Source of the DNA: DATGYC01 sp035298385
GTDB taxonomy: Bacteria; Bacillota; Sulfobacillia; Symbiobacteriales; Symbiobacteriaceae
DNA: 6,172 nt
NCBI GenBank assembly: GCA_035298385.1
Contig: DATGYC010000126.1
Coordinates: 1 to 6,172 of the forward strand
Direction of reading: 5' to 3'
Of this stretch, positions 1 to 5,262 are shown one piece after another (position 1 is the stretch's first letter; every line of letters begins with the position of its first letter). Below the pieces are notes generated by a model. The model was not told the origin of the DNA and searched no databases. It saw only the letters and a list, made by a program, of their open reading frames with translations. The position numbers and the translations under genes are program-made.

Positions 1-114
1 TGAATCCAGGGTGGCGGCGTTGTGCTGCACCTTGATCCGTGAGGCTTGGCAGGCCTTGCCGCCTTCGTTGTAGTAGCAACTGGCGACAGAGCAATCGATA
101 ACCTGGCGTGCCAT
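1..114 (-). CDS. DUF1540 domain protein, 3' end beyond window
   Basis: Translating the minus strand from the ATG at 114 gives 38 codons with no stop before the window edge, so the gene is partial. The peptide begins MARQVIDCSVASCYYNEGGK and carries C8, C13, Y15, C22, A24, I27 and V29. This is the DUF1540 pattern C-x4-C-x-Y...C-x-A-x2-I-x-V of small Cys-rich proteins that probably bind metal. The family's fourth cysteine would lie past the edge. A Shine-Dalgarno sequence reading AGAGGTGG sits just upstream on the minus strand (about 119-126) and supports this start. DUF1540 proteins are typical of Bacillota and Actinomycetota and have no assigned function. The gene is divergent from the TPR-like gene at 246. 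No strong minus-strand promoter is obvious. Confidence 0.85.
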   Translation of the reverse strand, partial: MARQVIDCSVASCYYNEGGKACQASRIKVQHNAATLDS

Positions 115-124
115 GCGACCACCT

Positions 125-166
125 CTACTAGTAGGCTTCGCGGGCTTGGTCTGACTTATGCGAAGC
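125..166. other. Palindrome and inverted repeat in divergent intergenic region
   Basis: A perfect 10-bp palindrome, CTACTAGTAG (125-134), is followed by a 7-bp inverted repeat: GCTTCGC (135-141) and GCGAAGC (160-166) with an 18-nt spacer. The palindrome lies immediately upstream of the DUF1540 Shine-Dalgarno. The inverted repeat lies between that gene and the promoter at 180-208. These could be operator sites or an RNA hairpin in the DUF1540 leader. Function is unknown. Confidence 0.4.
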
Positions 167-179
167 ATCGGTTAAATAC

Positions 180-208
180 TTGAATTTTCCTTACAAGAAA
201 GGTATAGT
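180..208 (+). promoter_or_regulatory. Sigma-A/70-type promoter of the TPR-like gene
   Basis: A -35 box TTGAAT (180-185), a 17-bp spacer and a -10 box TATAGT (203-208) match the housekeeping consensus closely. Transcription should start near 215, about 30 bases before the TTG start at 246. A longer open frame that begins with a TTG at 180 would start inside this -35 box, so it is not a credible translation start. Confidence 0.72.
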
Positions 209-231
209 GAGTTTACTGACTACCACGATCC

Positions 232-238
232 AGGGGGG
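232..238 (+). promoter_or_regulatory. Ribosome binding site that fixes the TTG start at 246
   Basis: AGGGGGG is followed by a 7-nt spacer and TTG at 246-248. It is the only good Shine-Dalgarno in the 5' part of this frame that lies downstream of the predicted transcription start. It therefore decides the start codon. A similar G-run precedes the gene at 6125. Confidence 0.65.
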
Positions 239-245
239 TCATTAC

Positions 246-1157
246 TTGGCTGTACATCCGCATACGTTGATCGTTCCGTACTCTCGCTCAGTCGCCCCTG
301 CCCCGATCGTCGATGAAGCATCGGTGCTCGCACAGCTTCCGGACGGTCCAGTCGCCAGGGCAAGGTCCATCGCGTGGCGGGCTTGGTTTGCCACCGGGGC
401 AGAGCGATACGAATTAGCGGCGGAGGCACTGGCTCTTGATCCTCAATGCTCGGATGCCTTCTTGCTGATCGCTGAGTTGGAGCCGGAATGGCACCCTCGT
501 CAGAACAAGTTTGAGCGGGCCGTTTCGGCTGCCTCGTTCCACTCGGGCCGCGAGGGCTGGATTGAGTCGACCCCAGAGGGAGACCGCATAAGGCTTTGGA
601 TCGGTGGCCCCCTCCTGCGTGCCCAGATCGCCGCCGCCCGCTCCATGGTCTACGGCGGATTCCACTGGGAGGCGTTGCAACGGCTCCGCATGTTGCTCAC
701 CTTCTGTCCAAACGAGCCCTATGCCCTCCAATACGAGTTGCTCCAACTTGCGCATCAGACTCGCGACCTGGAGGTCATCAACTGGACGGTCGATTTCGAT
801 CGAAGCGGTAGTTGTACGATGGCCTATGAGCGCCTGTGGCTCGCCTTGGTGACGCGAGCCCCTCGCCGCGAGATCGCCCGGCTTGCGCGGCTCGCTATTC
901 GGGCCAATCGTTACGTACCGGCGCTCCTGCGCAAGCCGCTTGAGCCGGCTCCGGCTCCGTCGCCCTATGCGCACCTGCTCTCCCGCTTTGCCAAGGCCGA
1001 TGTGCAGCTTGGCGACATGCCGCCCAAGCGTCTGACGGCTGGGGCGCCCGGGAGCGAGGAGGAGGCGGAGGCCTATGCCGCTTGGACGATTCTGGCCTGG
1101 CAAGAGGAGGATCGGGCGCGCGATTGGCTGCTGTTGCCGCCCCGGGAGAAGGTCTAA
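246..1157 (+). CDS. TPR-like helical protein, resembling bacterial ST7-type family
   Basis: A 303-residue protein with no signal peptide or membrane segment, so probably cytoplasmic. Seen directly: a helical, Ala/Leu-rich sequence with TPR-like pieces. These are ALDPQCSDAFLLIAE (about residues 63-77), a long helical-pair region with CPNEPYALQY (about 123-163), RANRYVPALL (219-228), GSEEEAEAYAAWTILAW (269-285) and a C-terminal DWLL. In the same order, these recall bacterial ST7-like TPR proteins, which carry LDP..DAY..LAE, LNPND...RY.L, N.HVP.YL, GS..EA..Y and AW....AL.WL. The assignment is from remembered family pattern and is moderate. The function of that family in bacteria is not established; such repeats usually bind proteins. 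The start is TTG at 246, set by AGGGGGG seven bases upstream and a promoter at 180-208. The gene forms its own unit, closed by the hairpin at 1167-1194. Confidence 0.75.
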   Translation: MAVHPHTLIVPYSRSVAPAPIVDEASVLAQLPDGPVARARSIAWRAWFATGAERYELAAEALALDPQCSDAFLLIAELEPEWHPRQNKFERAVSAASFHSGREGWIESTPEGDRIRLWIGGPLLRAQIAAARSMVYGGFHWEALQRLRMLLTFCPNEPYALQYELLQLAHQTRDLEVINWTVDFDRSGSCTMAYERLWLALVTRAPRREIARLARLAIRANRYVPALLRKPLEPAPAPSPYAHLLSRFAKADVQLGDMPPKRLTAGAPGSEEEAEAYAAWTILAWQEEDRARDWLLLPPREKV

Positions 1158-1166
1158 GGTAGACAA

Positions 1167-1200
1167 AACGAGCGAGCCAGTAGGCTCGCTCGTTCTCTCT
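1167..1200. terminator. Bidirectional intrinsic terminator between converging genes
   Basis: AACGAGCGAGCC (1167-1178) pairs perfectly with GGCTCGCTCGTT (1183-1194) around the loop AGTA. The A-run at 1165-1168 gives a U-rich tail on the minus strand, so it should stop ychF transcripts well. The plus-strand tail TTCTCTCT is weaker but plausible for the TPR-like gene. The tail abuts the ychF stop codon. Confidence 0.8.
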
Positions 1201-2304
1201 CTAGACGTTGAAGCGGAAGTTGGTGACGTCACCGTCCTGCATGACGTACTCCTTGCCCTCCAGGCGGACCTTGCCAGCCTCGCGGGCGGCGGCCATCGAG
1301 CCGGCGGCGACAAGGTCGTTGTACCCAACGATCTCGGCCCGAATGAAGCCACGCTCGATATCCGAGTGGATCTCGCTCGCAGCAGGCGGAGCCTTGGTGC
1401 CCTTGCGGATCGTCCAAGCCCGGGCCTCCATCTCGCCAGCGGTCAGGAAGGAGATCAGGTTGAGCAGGGCGTAGCCGGACTTGATTACCCGGTCCAGGCC
1501 GGACTCGGTGAGCCCGAGGTCGGCGAGGAAGACCGCCTTCTCTTCGTCATCCATCTCGGCCAGTTCAGACTCAATCTTGGCGGAGACCGGGACCACCTGG
1601 TTACGCTCGCCGTCGGCGTGGGCCTTCACCTGCTTAACCGCCTCGACCGCGAACGGGTCGGCGACGTTCTCCTCGGCGACGTTGGCGACGTACATGACCG
1701 GCTTGGTCGTGATCAGGTGCAGCTCCCGGAGGATCTTGGCCTCGTCGTCGTTCTGGGCCTCGACCGTCCGGGCGGGCTTGCCCTCCTCGAGGGCGGCCTT
1801 TACGCGCCCCAGGAGGCCATGCTCGATCTGCGCCTCCTTGATCCCCGCCTTGGCGGACTTAGCGGCCCGATCGTAGCGCTTCTCGATCGACTCCAGGTCG
1901 GCCAGGATCAGCTCGAGGTTGATCACCTCAATGTCGTCGAGGGGGTTGACCCCGCCGTGGACGTGCGTGATGTTCGAGTCTTCGAAGCAGCGGACGACAT
2001 GGGCGATCGCATCGACCTCGCGGATGTGGGCGAGGAACTTGTTGCCCAGGCCCTCGCCCTTCGAGGCGCCCTTGACGATGCCAGCGATGTCAATGAACTT
2101 GACCGATGTCGGCACGATGCGCTTGGAGCCGAAGATCTGAGCCAGAACCTGCAGCCGGGCATCCGGAACATCCACGACGCCCACGTTGGGCTCAATCGTG
2201 CAGAACGGGTAGTTGGCCGCCTCGGCGCCGGCCTTGGTAATGGCGTTGAAGAGCGTCGACTTGCCTACGTTAGGCAGGCCGACGATCCCGATCGAAAGCC
2301 CCAC
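1201..2304 (-). CDS. ychF: Redox-regulated ATPase YchF (OLA1 family)
   Basis: A 367-residue, full-length member of the Obg-related P-loop NTPases, which associate with ribosomes and hydrolyse ATP in preference to GTP. Seen: G1/P-loop GLPNVGKST at residues 9-17, G3 DIAG at 72-75 followed by GIVKGASKGEGLGNKFLAHI, and a G4-position NVAE at 208-211. NVAE replaces the NKxD of true GTPases, which fits the family's relaxed, ATP-preferring specificity. A helical, charged coiled-coil insert occupies about 130-175, and a C-terminal TGS domain runs from about 284 to 367, ending DGDVTNFRFNV. The start is GTG at 2304, preceded at 5 nt by GGAGGAG. An ATG five bases upstream is out of frame. The gene is monocistronic, with its own promoter at 2421-2450, a repeat-bearing leader of about 110 nt and a shared terminator downstream. 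The known role is in translation and stress responses; no unusual residues were noticed. Confidence 0.98.
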   Translation of the reverse strand: MGLSIGIVGLPNVGKSTLFNAITKAGAEAANYPFCTIEPNVGVVDVPDARLQVLAQIFGSKRIVPTSVKFIDIAGIVKGASKGEGLGNKFLAHIREVDAIAHVVRCFEDSNITHVHGGVNPLDDIEVINLELILADLESIEKRYDRAAKSAKAGIKEAQIEHGLLGRVKAALEEGKPARTVEAQNDDEAKILRELHLITTKPVMYVANVAEENVADPFAVEAVKQVKAHADGERNQVVPVSAKIESELAEMDDEEKAVFLADLGLTESGLDRVIKSGYALLNLISFLTAGEMEARAWTIRKGTKAPPAASEIHSDIERGFIRAEIVGYNDLVAAGSMAAAREAGKVRLEGKEYVMQDGDVTNFRFNV

Positions 2305-2309
2305 GACAT

Positions 2310-2316
2310 CTCCTCC
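2310..2316 (-). promoter_or_regulatory. Ribosome binding site for the ychF GTG start
   Basis: On the minus strand GGAGGAG lies 5 nt before GTG at 2304. It confirms the GTG over the out-of-frame ATG at 2309-2307, which directly abuts the Shine-Dalgarno. Confidence 0.75.
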
Positions 2317-2337
2317 ATTAACCGGGGATGACCCCTC

Positions 2338-2403
2338 GGTGATAACCTCGCAATACCTTGGTGATAACCTCGCAATACTTTGGTGCTAAACTCGTATAAC
2401 CGG
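2338..2403. repeat. Three tandem 22-bp units in the ychF leader
   Basis: Unit 1 (2338-2359) and unit 2 (2360-2381) differ at one position. Each begins GGTGATAACCTCGCAATAC. Unit 3 (2382-2403) is diverged, beginning GGTGCTAAACTCG, but keeps the same length and phase. Each of the first two units starts with a near-palindrome, GGTGATAACC (symmetric GGT-AT-ACC). The array lies downstream of the predicted ychF transcription start, so it is both leader DNA and leader RNA. A spacing of 22 bp is close to two helical turns, which would put bound proteins on one face. The unit length is not a multiple of three and no credible ORF runs through it. Function is unknown: an operator array, an RNA element or recent slippage are all possible. 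Confidence 0.85.
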
Positions 2404-2420
2404 TAGAAAACACCGTCAGC

Positions 2421-2450
2421 ATTATACCCGAATTCACGCCCTGACCGCAA
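2421..2450 (-). promoter_or_regulatory. Sigma-A/70-type promoter for ychF
   Basis: On the minus strand TTGCGG (2450-2445), an 18-bp spacer and a perfect TATAAT (2426-2421) form a strong promoter. Transcription should start near 2414, giving a leader of about 110 nt that spans all three 22-bp repeats. No equally good plus-strand promoter is visible for the divergent foldase gene. Weak candidates such as TAGACC (2510) with TAAATG (2535) are not convincing. Confidence 0.75.
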
Positions 2451-2580
2451 CGAATACCCCACAGCGGCCAAGGGCATCCTCGGGAAGAGATGGCGCGCCT
2501 GGCGGAAACTAGACCTAGCAGGAGTTCGTCCACCTAAATGAGAATATGTCAGGGTTGTATTGCGTAAAGGAGTGACTGAG

Positions 2581-3495
2581 ATGGCTAACGAGACGAATAA
2601 GGCAGTCGTCGCCCTCGCGGTTGGCGTTACGCTGCTCGTAGCTGGTGCTGGCGGCTTCTTCGCAGGCGCCCGCTACTCCCAGGGCAACGTGCCCGAGTCC
2701 AAGGCGCTCGCGACGGTCAACGGCGAGAAGATCACCGAGAAGCAGGTCGCCGATCAGTTGATCAAGCAGCATGGGTCGGATACCATCTCCCGCATGATCG
2801 ACCAGAAGCTGGTCGAGCAGGAGGCCAAGAAGAAGAACATCACCGTCACTCAGGCTGACGTGGATGCCGAGATCAAGAAGATCAAGGGTCAGTTCCAGTC
2901 GGAGGAGGCGTTCCAGTCGGCTCTGCAGCAGGCTGGCTACACCATGGCCGACCTCGAGAGCGACCAGAAGTTCCGCCTGCACCTCACCAAGCTGCTCGAG
3001 CCGACGCTCGACACCAGCGACGCCACGTTGAAGAAGTACTTCGACGAGAACCAGGCCCAGTTCGACAAGCGTGAGGTCAACTCCCGCCACATCCTGGTCG
3101 CGACTGAGGATGAGGCCAAGGCGATCAAGGCCCAGCTTGACACCGGCGCTGACTTCGCCACCCTTGCGAAGGCGAAGTCGACCGATCCCTCCGCGGCCAC
3201 CAACGGCGGCGAGATGGGCTTCAACGCCCGTGGCAAGATGGTCCCCGAGTATGACAACGTCGTCTTCGCTCAGGCCAAGGGTACCATCTCGGCGCCGTTC
3301 CAGACTCAGTACGGCTGGCACGTCGCCCAGACGATCGACATCAAGGGTGATGCCCCGGACTTCGCGAAGCAGAAGGCTGCTGTGAAGGACGCCTACACCC
3401 AGAGCCAGCTCTCCGCCAAGGCGCAGGAGTATCTGGACAGCCTCAAGAAGGATGCTAAGATCACCAACACCTTGGAGACGAAGACCGCCAAGTAA
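2581..3495 (+). CDS. Membrane-anchored PrsA/parvulin-type peptidyl-prolyl isomerase
   Basis: A 304-residue extracytoplasmic foldase that should catalyse cis-trans isomerisation of prolyl bonds and assist secreted proteins in folding at the outer face of the membrane. Seen: a short charged N-terminus, then a hydrophobic segment at about 8-30 (VVALAVGVTLLVAGAGGFFA). A SurA_N/PrsA-like chaperone region follows at about 41-140 (ATVNGEKITEKQVADQLI). The rotamase (parvulin) domain spans about 165-254, with SRHILV, GADFATLAKAKSTDPSAATN, GEMGF and QTQYGWHVAQ. H170 and H247 sit at the conserved parvulin histidine positions. Classical PrsA is a lipoprotein, but here there is no lipobox cysteine and no clear signal-peptidase site, so the segment probably stays as an anchor. 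The start is ATG at 2581, 8 nt after AAAGGAG (2566-2572). Codon use is strongly C/G-ending (AAG, GAG, ATC), which suggests high expression. The gene stands alone, with a terminator after the stop. Confidence 0.93.
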   Translation: MANETNKAVVALAVGVTLLVAGAGGFFAGARYSQGNVPESKALATVNGEKITEKQVADQLIKQHGSDTISRMIDQKLVEQEAKKKNITVTQADVDAEIKKIKGQFQSEEAFQSALQQAGYTMADLESDQKFRLHLTKLLEPTLDTSDATLKKYFDENQAQFDKREVNSRHILVATEDEAKAIKAQLDTGADFATLAKAKSTDPSAATNGGEMGFNARGKMVPEYDNVVFAQAKGTISAPFQTQYGWHVAQTIDIKGDAPDFAKQKAAVKDAYTQSQLSAKAQEYLDSLKKDAKITNTLETKTAK

Positions 3496-3534
3496 AAAAA
3501 CGACCGGCAGCCGTGGTGCGGCTGCCGGTCTTTT
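3494..3534. terminator. Bidirectional intrinsic terminator after the foldase gene
   Basis: GACCGGCAGCCG (3502-3513) pairs perfectly with CGGCTGCCGGTC (3519-3530) around a TGGTG loop. TTTT follows on the plus strand. A7 precedes the stem (3494-3500), giving a seven-U tail on the minus strand. It can therefore end both the foldase transcript and the converging small HTH gene. Confidence 0.9.
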
Positions 3535-3604
3535 CGTCTAATGAGATGAAGCGTGCCTCAGAAGAGGGACCAAATCACCGAACATCTCCAAGGACAGAGC
3601 GATT

Positions 3605-3787
3605 TTAGCTCCACAGGAGACTGGCGGGTGAGGATTTCGGGCTGATGGACGGCCAGTTGCGCTTGGCGCAGATGACCATCTCCACCGAGATGCCGAGGTC
3701 GCCGGCGACCTCCAGAATCGAGTGGCCCTTGCGCAGGCGCGTCATGATCGCCTCTACGTCGGCCGGGGAGAGCTTGTTGATTCGCAT
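3605..3787 (-). CDS. Small helix-turn-helix protein (60 aa)
   Basis: The ORF encodes 60 residues starting MRINKLSPADVEAIMTRL. Residues 23-43 (SILEVAGDLGISVEMVICAKR) have the shape of a helix-turn-helix: a first helix through A28 and L31, the turn G32-I33-S34, then a recognition helix ending in K42-R43. This resembles the HTH of resolvase/transposase-like and sigma-region-4-like domains. There is no second domain, only a Ser/Pro-rich tail of about 16 residues. The ATG at 3787 is preceded at 9 nt by a perfect AAGGAGG, and a TTGACA promoter candidate lies upstream, so I regard it as a real gene. A longer 82-codon frame over the same bases lacks this support and looks like a shadow. It may be a DNA-binding regulator, possibly of itself or hemL, or a remnant of a larger protein. 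I do not recognise a named family. Confidence 0.68.
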   Translation of the reverse strand: MRINKLSPADVEAIMTRLRKGHSILEVAGDLGISVEMVICAKRNWPSISPKSSPASLLWS

Positions 3788-3826
3788 CCAGGGTCGCCTC
3801 CTTCAAGAGCGCTTTTTTGGTACATC

Positions 3827-3855
3827 CTTAGCGTAGCAGTTCCCGCTCCTGTCAA
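3827..3855 (-). promoter_or_regulatory. Probable promoter of the small HTH gene
   Basis: On the minus strand a perfect TTGACA (3855-3850) is followed by a 17-bp spacer and GCTAAG (3832-3827), which is a poor -10 box. Transcription would start about 30 nt before the AAGGAGG site. The good -35 with a weak -10 suggests that an activator may be needed, or that the promoter is weak. Confidence 0.45.
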
Positions 3856-3870
3856 CATCGACCGATCGAC

Positions 3871-3884
3871 TGAAAATGCTTTCA
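3871..3884. promoter_or_regulatory. cre-like palindrome between the HTH gene and hemL
   Basis: TGAAAATGCTTTCA is an inverted repeat (TGAAA...TTTCA). It matches the Bacillus CcpA operator consensus TGWAANCGNTNWCA at every defined position except the first central base (T for C). It lies 16 bp upstream of the -35 of the HTH gene and 73 bp before hemL, so either gene could be its target. LacI/CcpA-family binding is an inference from the motif alone, and one such site can occur by chance. A perfect CCCGCGGG palindrome follows at 3887-3894. Confidence 0.3.
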
Positions 3885-3906
3885 ATCCCGCGGGCGATAC
3901 ACATCT

Positions 3907-3945
3907 CCTCCTTTAGACGGAGGCGCCACGGGTGGGAGTAGGAGG
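3907..3945 (+). promoter_or_regulatory. hemL leader with alternative pairings at the ribosome binding site
   Basis: The hemL Shine-Dalgarno AGGAGG (3940-3945, 11 nt before the ATG) is exactly complementary to CCTCCT at 3907-3912. The same CCTCC can instead pair with GGAGG at 3919-3923 across an 8-nt loop. The two pairings exclude each other, as in simple translational switches, but purine- and pyrimidine-rich runs make such matches easy. I saw no T-box or known riboswitch signature and no convincing plus-strand promoter in 3788-3956. Confidence 0.25.
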
Positions 3946-3956
3946 AAGCTCAGACC

Positions 3957-5261
3957 ATGACCTGGACGCAGACCAAGAGTGAAGCCCTCTTCGCCGAGGC
4001 CAAATCGATCCTTCCCGGGGGCGTGAACAGCCCTGTCCGTGCCTACCGAGCGGTTGGTGGGACCCCGCCCTTTATCGCCAAGGGCCAGGGCGCCGAGATG
4101 TGGGATGTGGATGGCAACCGCTACACGGACTACCTGCTCTCATGGGGCCCGCTGATCCTGGGCCACGCCCACCCCGAGGTGACGGCGGCCCTGGCCGAGG
4201 TGCTCCAACTGGGGACCTCCTTTGGCGCCCCGACCGAACTGGAGACGCGGATGGCCAAGGCGGTCCTGGCCTCCCTGCCTGCGCTGGAGATGGTCCGCTT
4301 CGTCAACTCGGGCACGGAGGCGACGATGTCCGCCCTGCGCCTTGCCCGGGCCTATACCCGGCGGCAGAAGATCGTCAAGTTCGTCGGCTGCTACCACGGG
4401 CACGCGGACGCCCTGCTGGTGAAGGCAGGCTCCGGCGCGCTCGATCTGGGCGTGCCGGACTCGCCGGGCGTCTCGACCGCCACGGCAGCGGGGACGGTCA
4501 CCCTGCCCTACAACGACCTGGCGGCGGTTGAGGAGGCTTTCCGCGCCTTTGGTGAGGAGATCGCCGGTGTGATCGTTGAGCCGGTCGCGGGGAACATGGG
4601 GCTTGTCCTGCCGCATCCTGACTTCCTGCCCGGCCTGCGCCGAATCACGAAGCAGTACGGGGCCCTCCTGATCATGGACGAGGTGATGACGGGCTGGCGG
4701 GTCTCCTTCGGGGGCGCCCAGGGCCACTTCGGCATCGAGCCGGATCTGACGACGCTTGGCAAGGTGATCGGTGGCGGTCTGCCGGTCGGCGCCTATGGCG
4801 GCAAGCGCGAGGTGATGGAGATGGTCGCCCCTGCCGGTCCGATGTACCAGGCGGGGACGCTCTCGGGCAACCCGCTGGCGATGACGGCCGGCCTGACGAT
4901 GCTCCAGGTGCTGGGGCGCCCGGGGGTCTATGACCGGATCGTCCAGAATGCGACTCGGCTGGTGACCGGGCTGAACGGGGTGATGGCCACCCTGGATCTG
5001 CCGTACCGGGCCAAGTCGATCGGCACGATGTGGGGCCTTTTCTTCACGGCGACGGAGGTCGTCGACTTCGCCACGGCGACGACGAGCGATCTGGACCTCT
5101 TCCGGCGCTACTTCCATGCAATGCTGCGACGGGGGCAGTACCTGGCGCCCTCGCAGTATGAGGCGGGCTTCATGTCGTTGGCGCATACGGATGCCTTGAT
5201 CGATGGCACCATTGCAGCGGCGGAGGATTCGTTGCGTGCCGTCCTAGCTGGGAGGGAGTAG
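3957..5261 (+). CDS. hemL: Glutamate-1-semialdehyde 2,1-aminomutase
   Basis: A 434-residue class-III PLP aminotransferase that converts glutamate-1-semialdehyde to 5-aminolevulinate, the last step of the C5 route into heme, siroheme and cobalamin. Seen: the N-terminal PGGVNSPVRA (20-29), LSWGPLILGHAHP (61-73), SFGAPTELE (88-96), the cofactor-binding NSGTEATMSALRLAR (117-131), and YHGHAD (146-151). The loop AGSGALDLGVPDSPGV (157-172) marks aminomutases rather than other class-III enzymes. EPVAGNMG (208-215) follows, then MDEVMTGWR, with D241 for the pyridine nitrogen. The Schiff-base lysine is K269 in TLGKVIGGGLPVGAYGG, followed by YQAGTLSGNP (297-306). Length is normal (about 425-435). Most homologues have GFR where this has GWR, a mild substitution. 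The start is ATG at 3957 after GGAGG. No other heme gene is in view; the partner downstream is a CPBP protease gene. Confidence 0.97.
   Translation: MTWTQTKSEALFAEAKSILPGGVNSPVRAYRAVGGTPPFIAKGQGAEMWDVDGNRYTDYLLSWGPLILGHAHPEVTAALAEVLQLGTSFGAPTELETRMAKAVLASLPALEMVRFVNSGTEATMSALRLARAYTRRQKIVKFVGCYHGHADALLVKAGSGALDLGVPDSPGVSTATAAGTVTLPYNDLAAVEEAFRAFGEEIAGVIVEPVAGNMGLVLPHPDFLPGLRRITKQYGALLIMDEVMTGWRVSFGGAQGHFGIEPDLTTLGKVIGGGLPVGAYGGKREVMEMVAPAGPMYQAGTLSGNPLAMTAGLTMLQVLGRPGVYDRIVQNATRLVTGLNGVMATLDLPYRAKSIGTMWGLFFTATEVVDFATATTSDLDLFRRYFHAMLRRGQYLAPSQYEAGFMSLAHTDALIDGTIAAAEDSLRAVLAGRE
5250..5258 (+). promoter_or_regulatory. Ribosome binding site inside the hemL 3' end, for the CPBP gene
   Basis: GGGAGGGAG lies within the last hemL codons, directly before its TAG. 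Its GGAGG core (5251-5255) is 7 nt from TTG at 5263. It supports the TTG start and translational coupling of the two genes. Confidence 0.75.
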
Positions 5262-5262
5262 G

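Noticed and set aside
414..1352. 312-codon minus-strand frame through the TPR-like gene and into ychF
   Set aside because: It crosses a strong terminator and the end of ychF in a different frame. The translation is Ser/Arg/Pro-rich without motifs.
1075..2331. 418-codon open frame on the plus strand covering all of ychF
   Set aside because: It is antisense to an unmistakable, full-length YchF. Its translation has no family pattern and arises from GC-rich codon use in the real gene.
2338..2403. CRISPR-like array
   Set aside because: The units are directly abutting with no spacers, only three copies exist and no cas gene is present.
2265..2477. 70-codon minus-strand frame through the 22-bp repeats
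   Set aside because: It runs through promoter, repeats and into ychF out of frame. The repeat length is not a multiple of three, so the repeated peptide changes frame. There is no ribosome site.
2515..3321. 268-codon minus-strand frame opposite the foldase gene
   Set aside because: It is Leu/Val/Gly/Asp-rich, as expected from the complement of AAG/GAG/GAC/ATC codons. It has no recognisable domain, and the plus-strand protein is clear.
3558..3806. 82-codon minus-strand frame overlapping the HTH gene
   Set aside because: Its start lies upstream of the AAGGAGG site, which is correctly placed for the ATG at 3787 in the other frame. The product lacks domain features.
3805..3818. AGCGCT followed by T6 as a terminator before hemL
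   Set aside because: The stem would be only a few base pairs with no loop, and it lies in the leader of the divergent small gene.
4140..5186. 348-codon minus-strand frame opposite hemL
   Set aside because: Low-complexity Arg/His/Gln-rich translation, a shadow of the conserved hemL frame.
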